NCBI GenBank assembly: GCA_025765615.1
Contig: JAIVFJ010000100.1
Location: forward strand, 173,402-237,401
Direction: 5' to 3'
Length of the DNA stretch: 64,000 nucleotides
From: Zopfochytrium polystomum
Lineage: Eukaryota > Chytridiomycota > Chytridiomycetes > Chytridiales > Chytridiaceae
Part shown: piece after piece, positions 21,601-31,600 of the stretch
Numbering within the stretch: position 1 is the first letter of the stretch
How the letters are laid out: every line of letters starts with the position of its first letter
Notes under the pieces: generated by a model
The model's database searches: none
What the model was told of the DNA's origin: nothing
Seen by the model: the letters and a program-made list of their open reading frames with translations, nothing else
Position numbers and translations under genes: made by a program

Positions 21601-21753
21601 CATCACTAGACACTACTAAAAGAGTGCTGAGCAAGAATGAGGGAAACTGGGGAAATTCTGCTGAACAGAAGCTGTATCAAGGAGGCCAAGGAGAAACATG
21701 GAAAGATCACAGCACTCACGTTGAGGATGCTTCTTTTGTTGGTAAGATTCATA
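18666..21753. other. Longest gene-free stretch of the tRNA island
   Basis: About 3.1 kb without a tRNA or recognisable protein gene. It contains a third diverged AT-rich repeat copy (about 20575-20735) and the 3' tail of the 420-bp repeat (about 20928-20995). Otherwise nothing distinct was seen. Confidence 0.5.
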
Positions 21754-21862
21754 GCCGTCTTAGCTCATCTGGGAGAGCGTAAGACTGAAGAAGCCACCTG
21801 CTGTTCTGTGCGGTGGCCCCCCTGCTATCTTAAGGCACCTGGTTCAATCCCGGGAGACGGCA
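21754..21862 (+). tRNA. tRNA-Phe(GAA), with intron
   Basis: 109 nt with a 36-nt intron (21791-21826). Acceptor GCCGTCT/AGACGGC, anticodon stem TAAGA/TCTTA, loop CTGAAG|A (GAA), T-arm GGTTCAATCCC. Confidence 0.92.
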
Positions 21863-22280
21863 CATTCATAAGTCACTGTGCAAGTTTTGTCAACTGCATC
21901 AGGACTTGCATATTGGGCCACCACTGTCCCTTTATTGCTCATTTCCAGACTCTGACCAAAACTGATGGCGTCAAGACTGGCAATGACCCTTGTTGTTTCT
22001 CTTGTCAAGCAGGCAAGGTGCATGGTCCCTGTTGCATTGCAGAGTTGGCACTTTTTCTCTCCTTTCAATGATTTTCTGCGCAAGTTTGCCCAGTTTACAG
22101 GGGAGACATCCTCAAATGCTCAGCAGCATATGCCACCATATTATGAAATAGGCACTTGAAAAAGTTAAAACTCAAAACTGCTTTTCTTTTAGTCAGCGTT
22201 GGCAAAAAAGGGATCTGAAATCTGGCCTGCTGCAAGGTGGTAGGACTATGAAATTACTTGTGGCTTCTGAATCAGGTACA

Positions 22281-22379
22281 GCCTGGTTAGCTCAATCGGT
22301 AGAGCGTGTGACTCTTAGCTAACCCTAGATAGGGGTCTCTGCAATCACAAGGCTGTGGGTTCGACCCCCACATCGGGCG
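22281..22379 (+). tRNA. tRNA-Lys(CTT), with intron
   Basis: 99 nt with a 26-nt intron (22318-22343). Acceptor GCCTGGT/ATCGGGC, anticodon stem TGTGA/TCACA, loop CTCTTA|A (CTT), T-arm GGTTCGACCCC. Confidence 0.92.
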
Positions 22380-23485
22380 CTCCCTTGTGCATCTTTGGAC
22401 CCATCAGCACTCTCTGCTATGCTTCCTTTCTGGCCAGAATATTGAAAACATTGTCCTTTTCACCCAAGTTCAACCACACCACAGAAAAGCTGTGTTCTGA
22501 TTGAGGAGGGTGCTGAGGCGGCGTGGTTGCTCACCGGCCCCTCCCTCCACTTAAGAATGTGCCTTGTCACACTTAAGGTTTCAAATTAATACATACCTGC
22601 ATATTTTCTAATTAATTGTTTAACAAAGCTTTGCATCTAGAAAGTGGCTGGTTCTCTTTTTGAAATCTTTAATTTTTTTGGACAAGGAGCTTTAACTTTA
22701 ATTACTATATTCAAAAGTGATTTATCAATGATATGTATGGGTTTGAAACCTTAGTCACACTTACAAAAATTCTGTGCAGGTTCTATCTACGACAAAATTT
22801 TGCACACTTTGGCTGGCATATGGGTGGTGTCAGTCAGTATCGTGCAAAAATGCATAATACTGCAATTGGTAGGAATGTTGAATATTGCTGTTTCCATTGA
22901 AAAGTCATTGTTGCAATGAAAGAAAAACATTGCTACAAACCAGAGTCAGACCGCCCAACAGGGTGGTAAAATGGGGGCTGCATTTATCTGTTTCAAGATA
23001 CCTTGAAAAGTTGGTGAAAAGTTTGGAGGCTGCATGCAACTGACCAGAAAGAGGAAAAAAGGGGGGGAAAAAAAGGAAGACAGTTTTTTCGTTTCTGTAC
23101 AAATTTAAGGTAAAACAGGAAAGACGATGAATCGTTCCCAATAAGAACGGAAAAGCATTTGGGGAAAGGGTCTGGACCGACTATGCAAATTCTCCCCCTA
23201 CCCCCCCTCCCAACTGTCGGATCACTTCATTGCGAGAGGACATTACCTAGTGCAACAGCAATTCCATGTTGATTTGGTGCTGCTCTATGGGGAAAACCTG
23301 CCAGCAGGATGAATTCAAAATGTCCAATAATTAGTGGAAAGAATAAGACAAGCCCAGGAACAACTGCCACTTAGCTGCTTGCTTTGGGAAAGCAAACACC
23401 TTTTGACCAACGGTGACAAGTGTTCCACACCCATTGAACAAGAGATTTAAATATCTGCCTTTGTAGTCTGGACCACTGCAGAAAT
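22380..23485. other. Gene-free spacer of the tRNA island
   Basis: AT-rich, CpG-poor, no motif or exon structure recognised. A short homopurine tract lies near 23050-23085. Confidence 0.5.
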
Positions 23486-23557
23486 CTCCCAGGCGGGGAA
23501 TCGAACCCCGATCGCCACCGTGAGAGGGTGGAATCTTAACCATTAGACGACCTAGGA
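23486..23557 (-). tRNA. tRNA-Glu(CTC)
   Basis: 72 nt, acceptor TCCTAGG/CCTGGGA, anticodon stem CCACC/GGTGG, loop CTCTCAC (CTC), T-arm GGTTCGATTCC. No intron. Confidence 0.92.
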
Positions 23558-23654
23558 TCTATGCAAAGCTCTTTCGTTTTAATCTTTGACCCTCCAAAAT
23601 GACAAACGCCCTGACTTTTTGATGATGTGGGTGTGGCAGGAATGTGTGGCAGAA

Positions 23655-23791
23655 AAAAGAGGTTACTAGTTTTTCTCTTTCTCTCCAAGTTGGGGAGATT
23701 ATCCATAACAGAGTTTTTCTCTTTTCTCTCCAAATTGGGGAGAAGGACCACCAACAAGCACACATCTCCACTTCATTCACTCCTTCCACTT
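23655..23791 (+). repeat. 420-bp repeat tail, split by the solo LTR
   Basis: tctctccaagttggggagat and a second tctctccaaattggggagaa, then acacatctccacttcattca, match the 3' part of the 420-bp repeat. The remaining end (ccactcagagtagactgttt) resumes after the LTR at about 24151. The LTR therefore inserted into this repeat copy. Confidence 0.75.
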
Positions 23792-24144
23792 TGTTATGAA
23801 TCACCCTCTGGAAACCTCTGGAACCTTCTAGAACATTCCTTCATGGAACCTTCTGGAACCTTCTGGAACCTTCTAGAACATTCCTTCATGGAACCTTGTG
23901 GAACCTTCTGGAACCTTCTTTGCTTTCCTGACTTGTCTTGTTGTCATTGGTATCATTGGTATCATTGCATTACTAATTGCTCTTTCTGGAACTTTCTTGG
24001 AGTCTTGACAAGGAACACTCTCAAAAGGTATAAAAGGGGGATGGGGGACCTGTCCCATCCCTCAAGTGAATTATTGTTTCCAATACAATCATCACTCCTC
24101 TCAGTTCCTTGTCTGCCTTGTCCTGTCCTGCCCTGTTCCTGACA
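23792..24144 (+). mobile_element. Solo LTR of the Gypsy chromovirus
   Basis: 353 bp, TG..CA ends, with a perfect 5-bp target duplication CACTT at 23787-23791 and 24145-24149. It appears identical to the 5' LTR at 27367-27719. It carries the same GAA/TTC arrays and TATA box. It is the product of LTR-LTR recombination that removed the internal region. Confidence 0.93.
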
Positions 24145-24428
24145 CACTTGCCACTCAGAGTAGACTGTTTACACATGTGATAAAGCCTGTTGGTCAAGTC
24201 GAGTGGATGTGGCTGTGGGCGGTTGGGTTTGGTGCATTCTCGATTGCTTGTGTTTCCATGCACAAGTTCCCAGCTGGTGACCTTCCAATCCCTTCATGGT
24301 CTGCTCACTTCTCTCTTTACCCCCCCTTGTCACTGGCAACAACAACTAGTGATTGCAGCAGTCTATCAAGATTCTCCACCTGAGTGGCTTCACACCATCC
24401 AAGTCCACAGGGTGGAATTAGATGCACA

Positions 24429-24500
24429 GGGGGCTTCCGGGACTTGAACCCGGGACCTCCTCCACCCTAAGAAGGAATCATACCCCTAGACCAAAGCCCC
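24429..24500 (-). tRNA. tRNA-Pro(AGG)
   Basis: 72 nt, acceptor GGGGCTT/AAGCCCC, anticodon stem CCTTC/GGAGG, loop TTAGGGT (AGG), T-arm GGTTCAAGTCC. No intron. Confidence 0.92.
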
Positions 24501-24634
24501 ATGCTTTTTTCAGAAGTGCCTCAACCTCTCTGCTGCAACCTAGAAACTGGGTACTTGACCTGTCAATTAAGGCTGACACCATACCCACAGGCCATGAAAA
24601 GTCTCACAATCTGCCCATTGCAGACAGAGTGACA

Positions 24635-24707
24635 CGAGCGTGCCAGGGGTCGAACCTGGAATCTCTTGATTCGTAGTCAAGCGCGGTAACCATTTTGCCA
24701 CACGCCC
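24635..24707 (-). tRNA. tRNA-Arg(ACG)
   Basis: 73 nt, acceptor GGGCGTG/CACGCTC, anticodon stem CTTGA/TCAAG, loop CTACGAA (ACG), T-arm GGTTCGACCCC. No intron. Confidence 0.92.
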
Positions 24708-25246
24708 ACATTAGCGCCTTTGGCTTGTATGATTCCATCACTATTTTAGGACTTCCAAACGCATGACTCTTTAAGTCAAATCAACCTCTCAGCAATAAAA
24801 TGCAATCACAGTTACCCCAATTCCATTCCCAAGATCTTCTGCAGTATGAAATACAGATCCCCAGCTGCATCAGGTCCAGAGAAGCATAATCCAAGATCCT
24901 GATCAAAGGGGAATATCTGTATCCTCTTTAAAACACAGGCACATACAGATGAGGCAGATATGAGCCTGTTTTTTTTTTTTTTTTGCTCAGATATGGGTGG
25001 ATTCCCAGACAAAATGGATATCCAGTATGTATGTTTTATTGCTGCACGCGTGGCATACAAGCTAACTTTGGCCAGGCCTCCCACATCTGCAAGGGCAGCT
25101 GCATTCTGGTGCTTTGGGGCTAACTGCACCCAACTAGCTGCATCCAAAAAGAGCAGATCTAACCTTCCACCCACACAACCTTATGCGCAACTAAGGCAAT
25201 AACTACAACAGAGGAGCCGAGCAAGCTGGTTTTGCAACACTCTGTC

Positions 25247-25329
25247 CGACAACGGCAGGACTCGAACCTGCGCACGGAAACCGTAACAGATTTCTAGTCT
25301 GTCGCCTTAACCGCTCAGGCCACGTTGTC
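25247..25329 (-). tRNA. tRNA-Ser(AGA)
   Basis: 83 nt with a class II variable arm. Acceptor GACAACG/CGTTGTC, anticodon stem ACAGA/TCTGT, loop CTAGAAA (AGA), T-arm GGTTCGAGTCC. No intron. Confidence 0.92.
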
Positions 25330-26269
25330 TGTGCCTCCTGGCCAATAGGCCACTTTCAATTGGTACTTACCAGTGCCACTTGCAGGCAGCTCCAAACCTG
25401 GATGTGCAGCAGCAGCCTCATATTGCACTGATCCACAGACAACTTCAGTCCCTGGCTTTGGCTTGCCGATGGCCCAACACAAAATTTAAATCATCCAAAA
25501 AGGTGATTCTCCTGGTTTGTTTTCATGAAAAGAAATGGTGCCAAGTTGGAAAGCACCAGCTTGCCTGAGTGTGCTTGTGCTTTTTGTCAGTTTGGGAATT
25601 TTAAGTGGCAGAGGAGAAAGGGGCGTCCAAAAATTTGAGCTCATAGAGAGCATCCCTGTCAGCTCAAGGAGGATTTCTGTTGCTGCATCACTGCTGCTTT
25701 GCCATTGCATTTGCCACAACACTATTGCATCCTGCTTGATTGCCGCCGCCGCACACAGTGCTGCTTCCTCACACCCAGCTGTCAAGCCCCACACTTTGTC
25801 TCGACCTGTTCTCCAGAGGGATTGTCCTGGAGCGCCACGCTCCATGGTCTGCCAGGAGAAGTAGGAGATTCTCACACCTATGCCAGAGAGTGCATGCAAC
25901 AGGTCCAGATGAGACTGATTCAGAGGTGGCTTTACATTTCCTGCTTCTAAAGCAGGCACCTGAGTAAGGATCCATGGGGCGTGCCTGGTGAAATACTGCA
26001 GAGGTGGGTTGATTGTGGGATGGACAGGGTCTGAAATTTGCACCAACAATCACTTTTCCTGTTTGTTCATTCACGTCAACTGGCTTGCGTGATGGAGTAT
26101 TCAATTTCTAACAAAATCAGATCCTAGGAAAAAAGCACAGAAACAATTTGAAGTGACTTAGCAGAAAAAAAGCAGCCAGTGGCAGTCAAGTGAACGCCAA
26201 GCCAGTCCAGGACTAGAGTCTGAGCCTGGAAGTGGAAGATCTGTCCAGCAAGTGAAGTCCAACTGATGG
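25330..26269. other. Gene-free spacer of the tRNA island
   Basis: Less AT-rich than the other spacers but still CpG-poor. A minus-strand frame of 187 codons here has no recognisable motif, and overlapping plus-strand frames are equally long, so I do not call a gene. Confidence 0.4.
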
Positions 26270-26341
26270 CTCCCAGACGGGGAATCGAACCCCGATCGCC
26301 GCCGTGAAAGGGCGGAATCTTGACCGTTAGACGATCTGGGA
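26270..26341 (-). tRNA. tRNA-Glu(TTC)
   Basis: 72 nt, acceptor TCCCAGA/TCTGGGA, anticodon stem CCGCC/GGCGG, loop CTTTCAC (TTC), T-arm GGTTCGATTCC. No intron. Confidence 0.92.
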
Positions 26342-26472
26342 ATAGCAAAAGCTAACAAAACTTGCATGGTGATTGCGTGGCATGAGGAGAATCCTCCAGC
26401 CATGTTCCACTAAAACAAGTGAGGAAATGGCAGGCACACGACAAGACATGCAGTGCACCCACTTGTGCGACG

Positions 26473-26586
26473 GCTCTGGTGGCTTAGTTGGTTAAAGCGT
26501 CGGTCTCATACATGACACACCTGGTTGCACAGGTGCTCCTCCACACAGTCATCCGAAGGTCGTGAGTTCGACTCTCACCCAGAGCA
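26473..26586 (+). tRNA. tRNA-Met(CAT), elongator, with intron
   Basis: 114 nt with a 40-nt intron (26511-26550). Acceptor GCTCTGG/CCAGAGC, loop CTCATA|A (CAT). The anticodon stem ends in a U-U apposition, as in eukaryotic elongator tRNA-Met. T-arm GAGTTCGACTC. Confidence 0.9.
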
Positions 26587-27122
26587 CCCCATTCCCTTCC
26601 ACTGGCTGGTCAGAGCACTTTCTCCTTCAAAGGAGAAATGGCAATTCTGTACAGGCATATGGCAGGAAGATTGTTCTCCTGGTGAGGCACACTGGGGAGC
26701 ACAGGGGAGGTGCTCACACTGCTGCTCCTCTGCTGGGCTCTGGGTCAGCACACAGATTCAGCTGTGCCATCACCACTGAGCTACTACACAACTCAATACC
26801 GTTAAGGCCCTTTTTGTCACAAATAGCGAAATTGTATTGATTTTGGAACCTGAGCTGCTCCACCTCCATCCTCAGTAGAGCTCCTCATTCTGCCTCCAAG
26901 GACCTTCTGTTGATTCCAGTTTGTTGTTTGCACGACTTTGGCACTGGTGGCATTGGCCATTTGTCAAACCTGTATGAACAAGTGCTTTTGAGCTCCTAAC
27001 TATGGGTGAGATGGCTGGCTAAAGTGCTGCCAATGGTGGCAACCATTGGAAGGAACGTGATGCTTGGCATTGGTTGGCAACAGGATGGGTACTGGAACGA
27101 CAACCCCAAGTGACTTAAAAAG

Positions 27123-27205
27123 GCGCTGGTAGTTTAGTGGTAAAATAGACGCCTTCCACCCGTGGGAGATAGCATCAGCCCCGGGTTCAATTCCCGGTCA
27201 GCGCA
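27123..27205 (+). tRNA. tRNA-Gly(TCC), with intron
   Basis: 83 nt with an intron of about 12 nt. Acceptor GCGCTGG/TCAGCGC, loop CTTCCA|A (TCC), T-arm GGTTCAATTCC. The anticodon stem GACGC/GCATC has one C-A mismatch. Last tRNA before the Gypsy element. Confidence 0.85.
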
Positions 27206-27395
27206 ATGCTTAGTCAAAGCTGCTTTTACTGATTGCGCTCGCAATTGGATTTTGAAGAACTTCATGAGGTTGGTGCTACTGTGCTGACAGTGATTGTTGT
27301 GTCTGATCACATAGTTTGCCTTTGTTTACGCACCTGTGTTGTTTGCTTATTCCTTCAGTCAAGCTGTGTTATGAATCACCCTCTGGAAACCTCTG

Positions 27396-27493
27396 GAACC
27401 TTCTAGAACATTCCTTCATGGAACCTTCTGGAACCTTCTGGAACCTTCTAGAACATTCCTTCATGGAACCTTGTGGAACCTTCTGGAACCTTC
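27396..27493 (+). promoter_or_regulatory. Heat-shock-element-like arrays in U3
   Basis: Three blocks of alternating GAA and TTC spaced by two bases (nGAAnnTTCn). One has four units (27396-27413), one has eight (about 27421-27458), and a last block runs to 27493. This is the binding pattern of the trimeric heat-shock factor Hsf1, known from yeasts to animals. It suggests stress-induced transcription of the element, but this is not shown. The arrays recur in the 3' LTR and the solo LTR. Confidence 0.6.
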
Positions 27494-27603
27494 TTTGCTT
27501 TCCTGACTTGTCTTGTTGTCATTGGTATCATTGGTATCATTGCATTACTAATTGCTCTTTCTGGAACTTTCTTGGAGTCTTGACAAGGAACACTCTCAAA
27601 AGG

Positions 27604-27610
27604 TATAAAA
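27604..27610 (+). promoter_or_regulatory. LTR TATA box
   Basis: TATAAAA 35 nt before AAGTGAATTAT, the presumed 5' end of the transcript. Confidence 0.7.
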
Positions 27611-27721
27611 GGGGGATGGGGGACCTGTCCCATCCCTCAAGTGAATTATTGTTTCCAATACAATCATCACTCCTCTCAGTTCCTTGTCTGCCTTGTCCTG
27701 TCCTGCCCTGTTCCTGACATC

Positions 27722-27732
27722 ATAATTCACTT
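27722..27732 (+). other. Self-priming primer-binding site
   Basis: ATAATTCACTT, 2 nt after the 5' LTR, is the exact reverse complement of 27639-27649 in the leader. No TGG-type tRNA primer site is present. Tf1 uses exactly this arrangement with 11 nt. Confidence 0.75.
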
Positions 27733-27759
27733 CACCCTCTCCCACTACTCTCTGCCATC

Positions 27760-28683
27760 ATGTCTGACCCAAACAACACCTTCCCTGATGCAACTGCCTT
27801 CCAAGCCTTGATGGACCAATTACAAGCCCTCTCAAGACAGACACACCAACTTCAAGAACAAGTCCTTCACCAGCAGCACCAGCTTCAACAACAACTTCAC
27901 CAACAAGAACATCAAGCTCTTCCCCTGCCTCAAGCCAACCAAGCAAGAGAGCCCAAGGTTCCCAGCCCTGACAAGTTCACTGGGCTGGCCAAAGACCTTA
28001 GGAACTTCATGGCCACTGTGGAGAATGTCATCCTTCTCCAACCTTCAAGATTTCCCAGTGAGCAAGTCAAGGTTCTTTTCACAAGCACCCTCCTGTCTGG
28101 TCAAGCTCAATCATGGTACAGATCTCTCCCAAGCACACCCACCACCCTGCAAGAGCTCTGGGAGGGGCTGGAAGCTACCTTTGGTGACCCCTACGCATCT
28201 TGGACAGCAAGATCCAAGCTCAAGCATATCAAGCAAGGAAAGCAATCTTGTGTGGCCTACACCAACCAATTCAAGCAACTAGCCAGAGACTCTGGATACA
28301 ATGATGCAGCTCTGATGGAGCTGTACCATGATGGTCTCCATGAGTCTATCCAAGACATGCTCTCCCAGTCTCTGCACATCCCTGAGACCTTGGAAGAGTA
28401 CATTCTCCTTGCCATCAAGATTGACAACAGACTCTACTCCAAGAGGCTGAAGCAAAGACAAGTAGGAACTACATCAAGACCTACCCCAGTTCCTCAAGCT
28501 CTTACAGTTCCTGAACCCATGCAAGTGGATGCAGTTGAGACACTTCCTAAGGGTCCTCTGAGCCAAGAGGAGAAAACAAGGAGGGCCCAGCAGGGACTGT
28601 GTTTTTACTGTGGCTCCAAGGAGCATGCTGTCAAGGACTGCCCAAGGAAGAAGCACCCAAACTCCCAGGTCCAGGCTCACTGA
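27760..28683 (+). CDS. gag: Retrotransposon Gag
   Basis: 307-aa structural protein of the virus-like particle. The N-terminal 60 residues are a Gln/His-rich coiled coil. The middle (about 65-220) is the Ty3-type capsid region (FTGLAKDLRNFMATVEN, then LSGQAQSWYRS and LWEGLEATFGDP). The C-terminus has one CCHC knuckle, CFYCGSKEHAVKDC (about 285-298), which binds RNA. The start is the first ATG after the primer site. It ends with TGA at 28681-28683 inside the overlap with pol. Confidence 0.92.
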   Translation: MSDPNNTFPDATAFQALMDQLQALSRQTHQLQEQVLHQQHQLQQQLHQQEHQALPLPQANQAREPKVPSPDKFTGLAKDLRNFMATVENVILLQPSRFPSEQVKVLFTSTLLSGQAQSWYRSLPSTPTTLQELWEGLEATFGDPYASWTARSKLKHIKQGKQSCVAYTNQFKQLARDSGYNDAALMELYHDGLHESIQDMLSQSLHIPETLEEYILLAIKIDNRLYSKRLKQRQVGTTSRPTPVPQALTVPEPMQVDAVETLPKGPLSQEEKTRRAQQGLCFYCGSKEHAVKDCPRKKHPNSQVQAH

Positions 28684-31600
28684 GGGGCAATTCCCTGGAC
28701 CCTCCTCCAAGCTGCCCCTGTTTCATCACCACCACCAGCACCACAAACACCTCAGATTCCAAGCCCCACCAACTCACCATGGATGTCAAGATTCAACTCT
28801 CACCCAAGTCAACCATCACAACCAAGGCCCTTATAGACTCTGGATCATCCTGCAACATCATTGATGCCACCCTTGCCAAGTCTTGTGCCATTCCTACGAT
28901 CAAGAAATCCACACCCCTCAAGGTCCACTTTGCCAATCATGCTCTGTTCAAGGAAATCAGCCATGAAACCAAGCTAAACCTCCACATCCAAGACTTTCCA
29001 CCATCCATGGTCAATCTGGAAGTATTGGATCTTGGCTCACCCACATTCTCTGTCATCCTGGGATTACCATGGCTGCAAGCCCAGAACCCTGCCATTGATT
29101 GGGTCACTGGTCAAGTCCAACCTCCACCAATTGGAACAGTCACCCAAAACTCAAGTCAAGCCCCCAAGTCTCATGCTCTCAAGCCCTTGATTCAAGATTC
29201 ACAGCCAGCCAAGACTCAAGTTCCACAGTTCACAGTTCACAGTCAAGATTCAAGTAGAGCTCATAGAGCTCACAGTCATGGCCATGACTCTTGTTCACAG
29301 AACCCACAGTCAAAGATTCAAGTACCACAGTTCACAGTCCACATTCAAGATTCAAGTTCCACAGCTCACAGTCTTTGCCAAGAACAGAACTCTCAGTCAA
29401 AGATTCAAGAATCACAGTTCCCAGTCAAGAATTCAAGCCCCACTGCTGAGGAGCACGACAACCTGGACCCATCAGACCTTTTGCTGGCATCCAAGCTACC
29501 AAAAGAATATCTCCCTTATGCTGATGTGTTTTCCAAGACCAAGGCAGACCTGCTACCAGCTCAGAGGCCTTATGACTGTGAAATCCCACTCAAGGATGAA
29601 ACTTGCAGCCCACCTTTCAAGCCACTGTACCACCTCTCTCCACCAGAAGCCAAGGCCCTCCAAGAATACATTGAAGAAATGCTGAACAAGGGATTCATCC
29701 AACCTTCCAAGTCACCAGCTGGAGCTCCCATCTTTTTTGTCAAGAAGAAGGATGGGGGACTGAGACCCTGTGTGGACTACAGAGATCTCAATGAGATGAC
29801 AGTCAAGAACCGCTATCCACTGCCTCTCATCTCTGAATTACTGGACAAACTGAGCCATGCAAGGATATTTTCCAAGATTGACCTCAGAGGTGCCTACAAT
29901 TTGGTCAGAATTAAGCCCCAGGATCAATGGAAGACTGCCTTCAGATGCAAATACGGTCACTTTGAGTACTTGGTCATGCCCTTTGGACTTACCAATGCTC
30001 CAGCTATTTTCCAAGGCATGATGAATGACATCTTCAGGGATATTCTGGACCTTTTTGTCATTGTCTACCTGGATGATATCCTGGTATTTTCATCTGACAC
30101 TGCAAGCCATATGGGACATGTCAAGACTGTCTTGGAGAGACTCAGACAGCATCACCTCTATGCAAAGCTGGAGAAGTGTGAATTCCACAAGACCTCCATT
30201 GAGTTTTTGGGGTTCATTGTGTCTGACAAAGGGATCTCCATGGCACCAGACAAGATCCAAACTATTCTTGAATGGAAGGCTCCAAATTCCATCAAGGATG
30301 TTCAAAGCTTCCTTGGATTTTGCAACTTCTACAGAACCTTCATTGCCAACTATTCTGCCATAGCCAAGCCTCTCACTGATCTCACCAAGAAGACCACCAA
30401 GTTTGAATGGACCCCAGCAGCAGAGCAAGCCTGGCTAGCTCTTAAGACAGCAACCACAAGTGCACCACTCCTTAAGCATGTGGATCCCTTGCTTCCCTTC
30501 ACCTTGGAAACTGATGCCTCAGACTATGCCCTTGGCGCTGTTCTGTCCCAGCCAAGCTCTCAGGAACCCTCTGCTCCTCTGCATCCAGTGGCATATTACT
30601 CCAGGAAGCTGAACAGTGCTGAGTGTAACTACACAGTCCATGACAAGGAGTTGCTTGCAATTGTGGAAGCATTCAAATTCTGGAGACACTACTTGGCTGG
30701 TTCTAAAGGCATCTCTGTCTATTCTGATCACAAGAACCTCACCTTCTTCAGGGCAAGGAGGTTGCTCAAGCAGAGGCATGCCAGGTGGGCTGAACTGCTC
30801 TCTGAGTATGACTTTAAGCTGTGCTATTCTCCTGGCCACCGTAACACTGTGGCTGATGCCCTGTCAAGAAGAACAGACCTTGCACCTGAAGGGGGAGATG
30901 GTTTCACCCCACCATCCAAGACACACCTTTCATTGCTTCCTGACAGTGTGTGGGCCCATGCTATTTCCAAGGACCCCAAGCCTCACAAGATTCAAATCAG
31001 CCAAGAAGAGGAAAAACTTGAGATACTCAAGACAAGGCATGATGCAGCAACAGCTGGACACCCAGGAGAGCACAAGACATATGAGCTTGTTTCCAGAGAC
31101 TTCTACTGGCCAGGCATGAGGAAGTACATCAAGAACTATGTCAGCAGCTGTGAAACCTGTCAAAGAAACAAATCCAGCAGACACAAGCCCTATGGACTTC
31201 TGGAGCCCCTCCCAATTGCCATCAGCCCTTGGTCATCAATATCCATGGACTTCATTGTGAAACTGCCCCCATCCCATGGATTTGACTCTATCCTTGTTGT
31301 CATCTGCAGAAGGACAAAGTTGGCCCATTTCATCCCCTGCACTGAGAATATAGATGCACAAGGAACAGCAGACCTGTTTTTGCAGCACATATTCAGGCTC
31401 CATGGGCTGCCTCAGTCAATCGTCAGTGACAGAGGACCACAGTTCAGATCTCAATTTTGGAAAGCACTCACAGCAGCCCTTGGAATCAAGTCTCAACTGT
31501 CAACTGCTTATCACCCTCAGACTGATGGACAAACAGAAAGAACAAACCAGACTCTGGAGCAGTATTTGAGGTGCTATGTCAGCTATCAACAGGATGATTG

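Larger units (their letters stand above)
27367..27719 (+). repeat. 5' LTR
   Basis: TG..CA, 353 bp. U3 carries arrays of alternating GAA/TTC (27396-27493), and a TATA box lies at 27604-27610. The leader segment AAGTGAATTAT at 27639-27649 probably marks the start of R. Confidence 0.93.

Noticed and set aside
23842..24142. Repeated Trp/Asn/Leu-rich frame (GTFWNLLEHSFMEP type) seen at three places
   Set aside because: It is the translation of the GAA/TTC arrays in the LTRs, identical in each LTR copy. Regulatory DNA, not a protein.
25486..26049. 187-codon minus-strand frame in the tRNA island
   Set aside because: No motif, overlapping equally long frames on the plus strand, CpG-poor spacer composition. 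Not enough to call a gene.
27396..27493. CRISPR-like short repeats
   Set aside because: The 10-bp periodicity has no spacers and sits in an LTR U3 of a eukaryotic element.
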